Assembly (NCBI GenBank): GCA_965230065.1
Contig: OZ245942.1
Location: 3,534,001 to 3,598,000, forward strand
Source of the DNA: G965230065 sp965230065
Lineage (GTDB): Bacteria; Bacteroidota; Bacteroidia; Cytophagales; Cyclobacteriaceae
Reading direction: 5' to 3'
DNA: 64,000 nt
Position 1 is the stretch's first letter, and every line of letters begins with the position of its first letter. Shown here piece after piece: positions 1-7,851 of this stretch. A program made the translations under genes and the position numbers. The notes under the pieces were generated by a model, which worked only from the letters and a program-made list of their open reading frames with translations, searched no databases and was not told where the DNA came from.

Positions 1-145
1 AGTAATCTTTAAACTGGTTCATCCCGGCATTGGTAAACATCAATGTAGGATCATTCTTAACTACTAATGGAGCAGATTTAACAAAATAATGCTGTTTTTT
101 CTTGAAAAAATCTATAAAATTTGATCTTATTTTTGTAGATTTCAT
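1..145 (-). CDS. alaS: Alanyl-tRNA synthetase, N-terminal fragment (runs off window)
   Basis: The reverse complement from the ATG at 145 reads MKSTKIRSNFIDFFKKK and continues through PTLMFTNAGMNQFKDY. This is the hallmark start of class II alanyl-tRNA synthetase, including motif 1 surroundings. The enzyme charges tRNA-Ala in the cytoplasm. Only about 48 codons lie inside the window; the rest is to the left. It is divergent from the M23 peptidase gene at 312, with 166 bp between the two starts. I consider the identity secure from this conserved N-terminus although the catalytic core is not visible. Confidence 0.93.
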   Translation of the reverse strand, partial: MKSTKIRSNFIDFFKKKQHYFVKSAPLVVKNDPTLMFTNAGMNQFKDY

Positions 146-311
146 TAGGAATGTAATTTTTACTAAGGAATAGAATCATGTCAACTCATCAAATAGGTGC
201 AATTATTGTTAATTTTGTAATGGTAAAACATGCGTTATCCCTGTTTTTTAACCAAACACCTATTTTTTCGTAATTCATACAAAATTAAGATTATATAACT
301 AAGCTTTAGCA

Positions 312-1286
312 ATGTCAAGAATAAAATATTATTACGATACAGAAACCTGCAAGTACGAACGTGTGAAGGTAAGCCGTTGGGATGTGTTTCTCAACCTGTT
401 GGGATTTGTGTCTTTGGTACTGGTCGCAGCCATTTGTATGGTAATCGTATACGACTCATATTTTGAGTCTCCGAAGCTGGCAATGCTGAAGAAAGAGAAC
501 GAAGAGCTCAAGTTTTATTATGAAATCATCCAAAAAGACATGGAGCGGGTAAATAATATGATGGGCAATTTACAGCAGCGCGATGACCATGTGTACCGTA
601 CCATTTTTGAAGCAGAGCCTATCCCAAATACAGTTCGAAATGCAGGCATAGGGGGCGTAGATCGATATCAGGACTTATTGGAAGACGATATAGAAGAAGA
701 AAAGTTGGTTGTAGGTGCATTTGAGAAGATTGACAAGCTAAAGCGGCAGATGTATATTCAAACCAAGTCGTATGATGAAATTTTGAAGCTTGCTAAAAAT
801 AAAGAACAGATGTGGGCATCACTCCCGGCCATCCAGCCCATTTCTAACAAGGAGTTGAGAAGATTGGCCTCTGGTTTTGGTATGCGTATCCACCCTATTT
901 ATAAAGTACGGATGATGCATACAGGTATTGACTTCTCAGCACCACAGGGCACACCCATTTATGCCACCGGAGCGGGAAAAATATCCAGGTTAAAAACAAC
1001 TTTTTCAGGATATGGCAAACAAATAGAAATTGACCATGGCTTTGGGCACAAAACCAAATATGCCCATATGTCGGAGTTTAATGTGAAGCAGGGACAAACG
1101 GTAAAAAGGGGAGAGATTATTGGTTATGTGGGTAGCACCGGAACCTCAACAGCACCGCACCTGCACTACGAAGTAATCAAAAACGGCAAAAAAGTGAATC
1201 CCATTCACTACTTCTACCAGGATATTACGCCTGATGAATACGAAGTATTGGTTCAACTGGCATCCATTGAGAACCAGTCGTTGTAA
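312..1286 (+). CDS. M23-family murein endopeptidase, membrane anchored
   Basis: 324 residues. A single N-terminal membrane segment (about residues 27-47) is followed by a charged coiled-coil stretch (about 60-170) and a C-terminal M23/LytM domain (about 185-300). Zinc-site motifs are visible: HTGIDF (H and D ligands) and HLHYEV near the end, with a YAHM motif between them. M23 enzymes cut peptidoglycan cross-bridges in the periplasm, or act as EnvC-like amidase activators when ligands are missing; here the ligands are present, so activity is likely. It is divergent from alaS and followed by a strong terminator at 1311-1340, so it is probably monocistronic. I do not see which bond it cleaves. 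Confidence 0.9.
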   Translation: MSRIKYYYDTETCKYERVKVSRWDVFLNLLGFVSLVLVAAICMVIVYDSYFESPKLAMLKKENEELKFYYEIIQKDMERVNNMMGNLQQRDDHVYRTIFEAEPIPNTVRNAGIGGVDRYQDLLEDDIEEEKLVVGAFEKIDKLKRQMYIQTKSYDEILKLAKNKEQMWASLPAIQPISNKELRRLASGFGMRIHPIYKVRMMHTGIDFSAPQGTPIYATGAGKISRLKTTFSGYGKQIEIDHGFGHKTKYAHMSEFNVKQGQTVKRGEIIGYVGSTGTSTAPHLHYEVIKNGKKVNPIHYFYQDITPDEYEVLVQLASIENQSL

Positions 1287-1310
1287 CAAAAAAAATGATC
1301 TGATTAAAAA

Positions 1311-1340
1311 AAAGCAGCTTCCGGTAAGGAGCTGCTTTTT
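1311..1340 (+). terminator. Rho-independent terminator after the M23 gene
   Basis: AAAGCAGCT (1311-1319) pairs perfectly with AGCTGCTTT (1330-1338), an 11-base loop lies between, and a T run follows. It lies 25 bp after the M23 stop codon and before the convergent SUMF1-like gene. Confidence 0.85.
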
Positions 1341-1360
1341 CAGTTTCTACAGCATTTTTA

Positions 1361-2497
1361 TCAAAGTTTTGTATTTTCTCCTGTTTGGGCCATTGCTTCC
1401 CAAGCTTCTGGTGTTACAACACACCGAAAGCCCAGGTGCTCCTGACCACTGTCAATAGATGTGGCCATTCGGGCAGAGGGCCGGTAATTGGAGCAATAAT
1501 CCCTGCTGCACAAGAAAGAGCCACCTTTGATTACCCTTTTCAAACCATAAGGGTCTGATGGATCGTAGCACATGGTAGGGCCTTCGGGGTTCACAGTAAG
1601 CTTTCCTGTTCTTGACTGATAGGCATCATATCTGTACCAATCTGATGACCATTCCCACACATTGCCAATAATTTCGTACAAACCGTATCCATTAGGCGGG
1701 TAAGATTTAACTGGTGCTGAAGCATTGAATCCGTCCATGATGGCATTGTTATGCGGGAAGTCACCCTGGAAGAAGTTTGCCAGGTATTTTCCGTCGGGCG
1801 TAAGCTCATCGCCCCAGGCAAAGGCTTTTTCATACACGCCACCCCGGGCGGCAAACTCCCATTCGGCTTCGGTGGGCAGGCGTTTTCCGACCCATTCGGC
1901 ATAGGCTACGGCATCTTCGTAAGCAATGTGTACAACCGGGTGGTTGTCTTTGCCTTCGATAGAACTGCCTGGCCCTTTTGGATGTTGCCAGTCAGCACCA
2001 TTCACCCATTGCCACCATTGGGAGTAATCGTTCAGGGCCACGGCATGATCGGGTGGGGAAAAAACCAATGAGCCGGGCACCAGCACATCATCTGAAGGCT
2101 TGGGTGTGTTGGGAGGGAGTTGCTTTTTCATCTCTTCCCAATCTATAGGACGCTCGGCAATGGTTTTGTATCCGGTGGCTTCTACAAATTTGCGGAAGTC
2201 GGCATTGGTAACTTCTGTTTCATCCATCCAAAAACCATCTACTTTTACCTGGTGCAAAGGACCTTCCGCCTGTGTGGCATCTTCATCGTTAGAGCCCATC
2301 GTAAAAGTGCCGCCGGGAATCCAAACCATGCCATCGGGGCCATTTTCCGGAGGTGGGGCAGGGGCTGTTTCGGATGTTTCTGGTTTGGTGGATTGTGCAG
2401 GTGGCGTATCCGTATTTTGCTCAGGGGAAGAAGTTTTGTTACAACTTACCAAAAGACTGAATGTACATAATAATGTAAATAACTGGGTGTTTTTCAT
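1361..2497 (-). CDS. Formylglycine-generating enzyme (SUMF1/FGE family) lipoprotein
   Basis: 378 residues. The N-terminus is a lipoprotein signal (LFTLLCTFSLLVSC, lipobox Cys at about residue 19), then a Pro/Glu/Thr-rich linker (about 25-50), then a full-length FGE-sulfatase domain opening with DGMVWIPGGTFTMGS. Recognisable FGE blocks are GKRLPTEAEWEFAARGG, NGYGLYEIIGNVWEWSSDW and the C-terminal GGSFLCSRDYC, which keeps both cysteines at the spacing of the copper-binding pair in true FGEs, followed by LGFRCV. FGE converts an active-site cysteine of sulfatases to formylglycine. Here it should act in the periplasm, attached to a membrane. No sulfatase gene lies nearby. Many bacterial FGE-sulfatase-domain proteins lack the cysteine pair and do other jobs; this one looks catalytic. 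Confidence 0.88.
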   Translation of the reverse strand: MKNTQLFTLLCTFSLLVSCNKTSSPEQNTDTPPAQSTKPETSETAPAPPPENGPDGMVWIPGGTFTMGSNDEDATQAEGPLHQVKVDGFWMDETEVTNADFRKFVEATGYKTIAERPIDWEEMKKQLPPNTPKPSDDVLVPGSLVFSPPDHAVALNDYSQWWQWVNGADWQHPKGPGSSIEGKDNHPVVHIAYEDAVAYAEWVGKRLPTEAEWEFAARGGVYEKAFAWGDELTPDGKYLANFFQGDFPHNNAIMDGFNASAPVKSYPPNGYGLYEIIGNVWEWSSDWYRYDAYQSRTGKLTVNPEGPTMCYDPSDPYGLKRVIKGGSFLCSRDYCSNYRPSARMATSIDSGQEHLGFRCVVTPEAWEAMAQTGENTKL

Positions 2498-2582
2498 CGG
2501 TTTTTAAGTCAGGTATTGCTGCTTATTTAAGCTTTGCCAAATTGCTGGACAAGCTACGCGTCCCGGGCATCTTGCCTGCCGG

Positions 2583-2616
2583 AGCCCACAGTGGGCTATT
2601 GCACAATAGTTTTTTT
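2583..2616. other. Two adjacent hairpins in the intergenic region before menD
   Basis: AGCCCACAGTGGGCT (2583-2597) is a near-perfect palindrome. It is followed directly by CTATTGCACAATAG (2596-2609) and a run of seven T. This resembles a terminator on the + strand but lies upstream of menD with no + strand gene before it. The 295-bp gap 2498-2792 shows nothing else I can name. Confidence 0.3.
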
Positions 2617-2792
2617 GTGCTTAAAAATCTTCTTTGGCGTAAAATTAACAATTACACCGCCAAATAAAAGGCAGGTAAAGCATTTCCAACAACAAACTGG
2701 CTATCGGAAGAGTTCAACAGTCAAAGCAATAATTTTAGTTATTCCTGTGCTTTTCATAAACTTGTACTGGAAATAGCGCAACATAAATACTT

Positions 2793-4532
2793 TTGATACT
2801 ACCTTCTACTGTAAATATTGCCCAGATTTGTGCCGCCCTTTCGGTAAAACAAATAGTGCTTTCGCCGGGTTCGAGGTGCGCCCCACTTACGTTGGCTTTT
2901 GTGCGCCATCCTGAAATTATAACCCGCTCGGTACCTGATGAGCGGTCGGCCGCCTTCATCGCTTTGGGCATGGCCCGGCAGTTACGTCAACCGGTTGGCC
3001 TGGTTTGTACATCTGGCTCTGCAGCCTACAATTATGCACCGGCAATTGCTGAAGCATATTTTCAGCAAATCCCACTCATTGTTTTCACGGCTGATCGTCC
3101 GTCCGAGTGGGTTGACCAACTGGATGGGCAAACCATCCGTCAGCAAAATATTTACGGGCAGCATGTAAAAAAAAGTTTTAATTTTCCGGTAGAACAAAAT
3201 CAGGATGGCGCGCTTTGGCATGCCGGGCGCATGGTTTCCGAAGCTATCAATCTCAGCACTACCTTTCCGCAGGGGCCTGTGCATATCAATGTGCCCGTCC
3301 GTGAGCCTTTTTATCCCGAAAAAGATGAGGTGGTTACTTTTGATAAGCAGGTGAAAGTAATTCGGAAAAAGGAAGGAAAAAGAAAGTTTTCTAACGAAAC
3401 GCTGGCACAATTAAGGCAGGCATGGAGTGGTTCTGACAAAAAAACTATTGTTTGCGGGCAAAATCCCTTGCAACCAGAAGTGAGTAACTTGTTGGGGCAA
3501 CTTGCTGAAAAACAGCAAATTCCGGTAGTAGTCGATGTGATTTCTAACCAGCATTCGGTAAAGGCTGCCATCCAGCATGCCGATGTTATTTTTGCCCAAA
3601 AAGATGAAGTGCTTTTGCAAAATTTACAACCTGATTTGCTCATTACTTTTGGGTTATCGGTCATTTCCAAGAACCTAAAATTGTTTTTACGGAAGTACCG
3701 TCCCAAGGCACATTGGCATATCCAGCTGGCCGGGGAAGCAGCCGATACTTTTCAGGCGCTTACCGATATCTTTTATGCTGAACCAAATGAGTTTTTTGAG
3801 GAAACCCTCCATTTTCCACAAAATGCTGCGCAAGCAAATTATTTTCGAGCCTGGCAACAGGAAGGAAATAGGGCAAAAAACTTTGTGCGGGAGTTTTTCC
3901 GTAAGCCTGAAATACTGAAAACCTCCGGTGAGTTTTTGGCTACACGAAAAGTAATGGAACTTCTGCCAGACGAAGCAAATCTTCACCTGGCCAACAGCAT
4001 GGCCGTACGGTATGCCAATTTAATTGGGCTGTATCCTCATCAAAAAAACTTAGAAGTATTTGCCAACCGGGGTACGAGCGGTATTGATGGCAGCAACAGC
4101 ACTGCTGTTGGTTCAGCTTTGGCCTCAGACAAACTCACGGTTTTGCTCACTGGGGACATGGCGTTTTTTTATGACAGGAATGCCTTCTGGCACAATTATC
4201 CACTGCCTAATTTACGTATTGTGGTGCTGAACAATCATGCCGGAGGAATTTTCCGCATTATTGATGGCCCTAACCGACAGCCCGAACTGGAAGAATACTT
4301 TGAAACCCGGCAAATGCTGAATGCCGAAAACACCGCCCGTGACTTTAACATAGAGTACCACCATTGCGATTTAACAAAATCCCAAGGGATGGATAAACTA
4401 AATTCAGTTTTGGAAGTTTTCTATAATAAAAGTGAACAGGCTAAATTGCTGGAGATTACTACTGACAGTAAAACAAATCAACAAATTTTTAATCAATTCA
4501 AACACTTAATTAAACAAGGTTATGGAGCTTAA
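2793..4532 (+). CDS. menD: 2-succinyl-5-enolpyruvyl-6-hydroxy-3-cyclohexene-1-carboxylate synthase (MenD)
   Basis: 579 residues, the normal MenD length. It is a thiamine-diphosphate enzyme that condenses 2-oxoglutarate with isochorismate in menaquinone synthesis. The N-terminus (STVNIAQICA, then LSPGSRCAPLTLAF) and the PDERSAAFIALGMA block are MenD signatures. The C-terminal ThDP-binding part has NRGTSGIDGSNSTAVG and LLTGDMAFFYDRNAFWHN. An in-frame TAA at 2784 leaves no room for an ATG, so translation most likely begins at the TTG at 2793. It overlaps menB by 11 bp, suggesting translational coupling. menF, usually upstream in this phylum, is not in the gap; the other men genes must lie elsewhere. 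Confidence 0.95.
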   Translation: MILPSTVNIAQICAALSVKQIVLSPGSRCAPLTLAFVRHPEIITRSVPDERSAAFIALGMARQLRQPVGLVCTSGSAAYNYAPAIAEAYFQQIPLIVFTADRPSEWVDQLDGQTIRQQNIYGQHVKKSFNFPVEQNQDGALWHAGRMVSEAINLSTTFPQGPVHINVPVREPFYPEKDEVVTFDKQVKVIRKKEGKRKFSNETLAQLRQAWSGSDKKTIVCGQNPLQPEVSNLLGQLAEKQQIPVVVDVISNQHSVKAAIQHADVIFAQKDEVLLQNLQPDLLITFGLSVISKNLKLFLRKYRPKAHWHIQLAGEAADTFQALTDIFYAEPNEFFEETLHFPQNAAQANYFRAWQQEGNRAKNFVREFFRKPEILKTSGEFLATRKVMELLPDEANLHLANSMAVRYANLIGLYPHQKNLEVFANRGTSGIDGSNSTAVGSALASDKLTVLLTGDMAFFYDRNAFWHNYPLPNLRIVVLNNHAGGIFRIIDGPNRQPELEEYFETRQMLNAENTARDFNIEYHHCDLTKSQGMDKLNSVLEVFYNKSEQAKLLEITTDSKTNQQIFNQFKHLIKQGYGA

Positions 4533-5346
4533 ATATTCTTGGGAAAAGATAAAAGACTACGAAGAAATTCTGTTTCATTTTTACAAAGGCATTGCCCGCA
4601 TCAGCATTAACAGGCCAGAGGTACATAATGCTTTTACACCCCTTACCGTACAGGAAATGATAGATGCCATGAACCACTGCCGGGACAACCCGGACATACA
4701 GGCGATTGTGTTCACCGGAGAAGGAGACAAAGCTTTTTGTAGTGGTGGCGACCAAAGCGTGCGCGGCCACGGAGGCTACGTAGGAGAAGATCAGGTGCCC
4801 CGCCTCAATGTGCTGGATTTGCAGAAAATGATCCGTTCAATCCCCAAAGCAGTGATTGCCGCTGTGCCAGGCTGGGCCATTGGGGGTGGACACGTGCTAC
4901 ATGTAGTTTGCGACCTTACCATTGCTGCGGATAATGCCCGTTTCGGACAAACAGGCCCGAAAGTGGGTAGTTTTGACGGCGGTTTCGGTGCTTCTTACCT
5001 GGCCCGCATTGTAGGGCAGAAAAAAGCCCGGGAAATCTGGTTCCTTTGCGACCAATACAATGCACAGGAAGCACTTGACATGGGGTTGGTTAACAAAGTA
5101 GTTCCTTTAGATAAACTGGAAGAAACCTACGTGGCCTGGTGCGAAAAAATCATGGAAAAAAGCCCGATTGCGATCCGTATGCTCAAATCATCTTTCAATG
5201 CAGAGCTGGATGGACAGGCAGGCATACAGGAACTGGCAGGAAATTCTACGCTTTTGTATTATCTTTCTGAAGAAGCCAAAGAAGGTAAAAACGCTTTTAT
5301 GGAGAAGAGAAAGCCTGATTTTTCTAAATTCCCTAAGTTTCCTTAG
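4522..5346 (+). CDS. menB: 1,4-dihydroxy-2-naphthoyl-CoA synthase (MenB)
   Basis: 274 residues of the crotonase superfamily. MenB closes the second ring of the menaquinone naphthoquinone in the cytoplasm. Diagnostic segments are CSGGDQSVRGHGGYVG (MenB-specific loop), GWAIGGGHVLHVVCDLTIA (oxyanion hole) and GQTGPKVGSFDGGFGA. The last carries Gly rather than Asp at the position that separates bicarbonate-dependent MenB enzymes (E. coli type) from those with a built-in carboxylate, so I infer the bicarbonate-dependent type. The ATG overlaps the end of menD by 11 bp, giving a menD-menB operon. A terminator follows at 5390-5417. Confidence 0.95.
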   Translation: MELKYSWEKIKDYEEILFHFYKGIARISINRPEVHNAFTPLTVQEMIDAMNHCRDNPDIQAIVFTGEGDKAFCSGGDQSVRGHGGYVGEDQVPRLNVLDLQKMIRSIPKAVIAAVPGWAIGGGHVLHVVCDLTIAADNARFGQTGPKVGSFDGGFGASYLARIVGQKKAREIWFLCDQYNAQEALDMGLVNKVVPLDKLEETYVAWCEKIMEKSPIAIRMLKSSFNAELDGQAGIQELAGNSTLLYYLSEEAKEGKNAFMEKRKPDFSKFPKFP

Positions 5347-5389
5347 CATTTCTTAGACTTCCGAAATTTCAGAAGTCTTAATTGAGATT

Positions 5390-5417
5390 AAAGCCTCGTT
5401 ATAAATGAGGCTTTTTT
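5390..5417 (+). terminator. Rho-independent terminator after menDB
   Basis: AAAGCCTC (5390-5397) pairs with GAGGCTTT (5407-5414) and a run of T follows. A second hairpin, AGACTTC/GAAGTCT (5355-5361 with 5372-5378), lies just upstream, right after the menB stop. Confidence 0.85.
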
Positions 5418-5473
5418 TGTGGGCTTTATAAGTATTTGACTAAATGTGTTTATATTGAAAAAAAAGACACACT

Positions 5474-6341
5474 ATGGCCACCATCTTAATTACAGGAACC
5501 AGTACCGGGATTGGATTTGCTACGGCTAAAATTCTGGGTAGGGCAGGGCACCAGGTATATGCCACCATGCGCTCTCCAGCCCGTGCCCCCCAATTACACG
5601 AGCTGGCCCATGAAGAAAATTTGCCCATCACCATTTTATCTTTGGATGTAAACAATCAGGAATCTGTGAATCAGGCGGTAGCGCACATTTTATCCAAAGA
5701 AAAAAAGATTGACGTACTGGTAAACAATGCAGGCATTGCAGCCAGGGGCACTGTTGAAGAAGTTCCCTATGAAGACTTTGCAAAAGTAATGGAAACCAAT
5801 TTTTTTGGAACGCTCCGGTGTATTCAGGCCGTTTTGCCAAAAATGAGGGAAAGGAAATCGGGCTGCATTATCAATGTAACTTCCATTGCCGGGAAAATTT
5901 CTTTCGGGGGACATTCGCCCTATGCTGCGTCTAAGTTTGCCGTAGAAGCAATGAGTGAAGGGTTGGCCGCTGAAGTCCAACCATACAATAATAAAAGTTG
6001 CTATGGTTGAGCCAGGGGTCATAGAAACACCTATTTTTAGCAAAGGAAAGCCATCTTCTAGAACATCCCATTATTTTCACCAGCAACGCTTGGTCGCCTT
6101 ATTGATGGCTTCTTTACGAAAATTTCATACTTCGGCAGATGTGGTTGGAGAAAAAATCAAGGAAATCATTGAAGGCAACACTACCCAATTAAGGCATCCG
6201 GTTGGCCCCGATGCCCAGCTGCTGATAGACTGGCGAAATTCCTTTTCAGACGAAGCGTGGATACAAATGAGTAACCTGGACGACAAAGCCTGGAAAGAAA
6301 AGATAAAGCAGGATTTGGATATGGATGTGGGGGATATGTAG
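5474..6341 (+). pseudogene. Short-chain dehydrogenase/reductase, interrupted by a one-base frameshift
   Basis: Two overlapping frames together make one classical SDR of about 289 residues. The first (from ATG 5474) has the Rossmann motif TGTSTGIG, the NNAG motif and the catalytic YAASK. It leaves frame near 5990, where the protein should read PYNIKVAMVEPGVIETP. The continuation is in the next frame from about 5992 to the TAG at 6341. The sequence has one base too many in the A/T-rich stretch around 5985-5995, so a single insertion explains the break. SDRs oxidise or reduce alcohols or ketones with NAD(P)H; the substrate cannot be told. Reading both frames, every key residue is intact, so this is either a very recent pseudogene or a sequencing error. 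Confidence 0.8.
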
Positions 6342-6409
6342 TTCTCCGTAATTATAGGAATGCTCTTAATTTTTATTGAAAGATTATGTCATAGAAGAGC
6401 TTGTTGCTA

Positions 6410-6484
6410 TATTTTATATACATTTATGAAAAATATAACCAAAGCACTTGCTTCTCATTTCTATTTTATATACATTTATGAAAA
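6410..6484. repeat. 23-bp direct repeat, period 52, over the start region of the next gene
   Basis: Bases 6410-6432 recur identically at 6462-6484, including an ATG followed by AAAA in each copy. The second ATG (6478) is in frame with the TonB-like gene; the first (6426) is not and opens a short ORF that ends after about 30 codons. It looks like a small tandem duplication of a leader and start codon. Confidence 0.75.
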
Positions 6485-6498
6485 TAACTACCTGGCCT

Positions 6499-7389
6499 AT
6501 GAAAAAGCAACATGAACCACCACGCTGGGCTACCTGCTTTCTGCATTGGTTTTGCGCTCCACACCTGCTGGAAGAAATAGAAGGGGATATGCAGGAACTT
6601 TATCAGGAAAGAGCTTCACAAATGAGTACACTGAAAGCCCACTGGCTGTACTGGGTAGATGTAGTGAAGATTTTCCGCCCCTTTGCCTTAAAAATATGTT
6701 ATTCACACCAAACCTTATTTGCTATGGAACCGAAAAAACACCCTTCTGTTGATTTGAGAAGAAAATATTCTTTATTTCTGAGCATTGGCTTGTTGATAAG
6801 CCTGGCAGTGGTAACCACCGCCTTTGAATGGAAAACATATGATTGGTATGCTGTTGACCTGGAGTCTGTTGTAATTGCTGAAAACGACATACCCGAAATT
6901 ATTCCTCCCACAAGGATTCCCCCGCCACCCCCACCTCCCAAAAAAGTTAGCATTGTGGAAGTACCGAATGATGAAGAAGAGCCTGATGTCGATATTGAAT
7001 TTGAACTTCCTGACTTTGAAGACCCGGTAAATGAAATTATTGAGTTTGACGAGCCGGATGATGAAGAACCGGAGGTCATTCATGTGGTTGTAGAGGAAAA
7101 ACCTTCTTTTCCCGGTGGTATTGAAGCTTTTTATCGCTATGTTTCCAAAAACCTAACCTACCCTAACCTGGCCAGGAACCGGGGGGTAGAAGGGAAGGTT
7201 TTCCTGTCTTTTGTGATTGACAAAGATGGCAGCATTTCGGATGTTGAAGTTGTAAAAGGCATTGGGGCGGGCTGTGACGAAGAGGCCGTGCGGGTACTGC
7301 AAAACGCTCCCAAGTGGAACCCCGGCAAACAAAGGGGCAAACCTGTAAAAGTGCGCATGGTCATCCCTATTATTTTCGCCTTGAAATAA
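6499..7389 (+). CDS. TonB-family energy transducer fused to an ABC-permease prefix domain
   Basis: About 296 residues from ATG 6499; in-frame ATGs at 6448 and 6478 are alternatives. Residues 1 to about 65 (PPRWATCFLHWF, then LLEEIEGDMQELYQE and FRPFALK) match the N-terminal prefix domain usually found on Cytophagales FtsX/MacB-type permeases. Next comes MEPKKHPSVDLRRKY, which resembles the usual start of Bacteroidota TonB proteins, one membrane segment (LFLSIGLLISLAVVTTAF), a Pro-rich stretch with seven prolines, a long acidic spacer, and a C-terminal TonB domain (FPGGIEAFYRYVSKNLTYP to the end). TonB proteins pass inner-membrane energy to outer-membrane transporters. No ExbB/ExbD is near. 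What the prefix domain does here is unknown; I chose 6499 because permease prefix domains start close to PPRWA. Confidence 0.8.
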   Translation: MKKQHEPPRWATCFLHWFCAPHLLEEIEGDMQELYQERASQMSTLKAHWLYWVDVVKIFRPFALKICYSHQTLFAMEPKKHPSVDLRRKYSLFLSIGLLISLAVVTTAFEWKTYDWYAVDLESVVIAENDIPEIIPPTRIPPPPPPPKKVSIVEVPNDEEEPDVDIEFELPDFEDPVNEIIEFDEPDDEEPEVIHVVVEEKPSFPGGIEAFYRYVSKNLTYPNLARNRGVEGKVFLSFVIDKDGSISDVEVVKGIGAGCDEEAVRVLQNAPKWNPGKQRGKPVKVRMVIPIIFALK

Positions 7390-7400
7390 ATAGCCAGGAG

Positions 7401-7420
7401 GGTGGATATTCTTGTCCGCC
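7401..7420 (+). repeat. Small hairpin repeat (GGATA-TTCT-TGTCC type)
   Basis: GGTGGATA / TTCT loop / TGTCCGCC forms an 8-bp RNA stem with two G-U pairs, 12 bp after the TonB-like stop. A close relative with the same loop position is at 34098-34119. Confidence 0.45.
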
Positions 7421-7472
7421 CAAACAATTCCCACCATTAATAAAACCCCTGTAAAAAATCCTTTTTTTTAGC

Positions 7473-7503
7473 ATTGTGCTCCCCTTCAGGTTCCCTACCT
7501 TTG
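7473..7503 (+). promoter_or_regulatory. Bacteroidota-type promoter for the small gene at 7531
   Basis: ATTG (7473-7476) and TACCTTTG (7496-7503) are separated by 19 bp and match the -33/-7 (TTG, TAnnTTTG) pattern. A start about 7 bp downstream leaves a leader of some 20 bases to the ATG at 7531. Confidence 0.6.
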
Positions 7504-7530
7504 AATTATTATCTTGAAAAGCAAAAGGAA

Positions 7531-7788
7531 ATGACCGAACTGGAATTTGACGTATTGGATGAGTTGTATTTCGTAATATCATTTGAAGAGCTAAAAAACG
7601 CAACTGAACTGGATACCGAAACGTTACGTAAAGTATTGCAAAATTTGCTGGACAAGGGATGGCTCAAATGTTTTCGGGGGCGTGACGATGAACTTGCCCC
7701 GGAAGCAATAAACCTTGGCAGCCAATTTATGAATTATCATTATCTGGCAAGCAAAGAAGGTTTATTGGCGCATAATGGCCATGTTTAG
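7531..7788 (+). CDS. Small conserved protein, possibly winged-helix-like
   Basis: 85 residues, beginning MTELEFDVLDELYFV. Helical segments followed by DTETLRKVLQNLLDKGWLKCF look like a winged-helix fold in which the third helix and wing give 'KGWLKCFRG'. There are no membrane segments or signal. I recognise the type as a conserved hypothetical of Cytophagales but cannot name a function. The start at 7531 is preferred over an upstream in-frame start at 7474, because the latter lies inside the promoter and an AAAGGAA ribosome-binding sequence sits just before 7531. Confidence 0.65.
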   Translation: MTELEFDVLDELYFVISFEELKNATELDTETLRKVLQNLLDKGWLKCFRGRDDELAPEAINLGSQFMNYHYLASKEGLLAHNGHV

Positions 7789-7851
7789 TAAAGCAGTTTT
7801 TTTTTAAATCAGCTACAGTGTTTCTTTCCAAAAAAATAATAAAAGCAGTAT

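Noticed and set aside
2583..2616. Hairpin pair before menD considered as a riboswitch or attenuator
   Set aside because: Too short for a known riboswitch and no leader peptide or alternative pairing could be seen.
7474..7530. Upstream start for the small protein gene
   Set aside because: It lies inside a good -33/-7 promoter; the ATG at 7531 has a ribosome-binding sequence.
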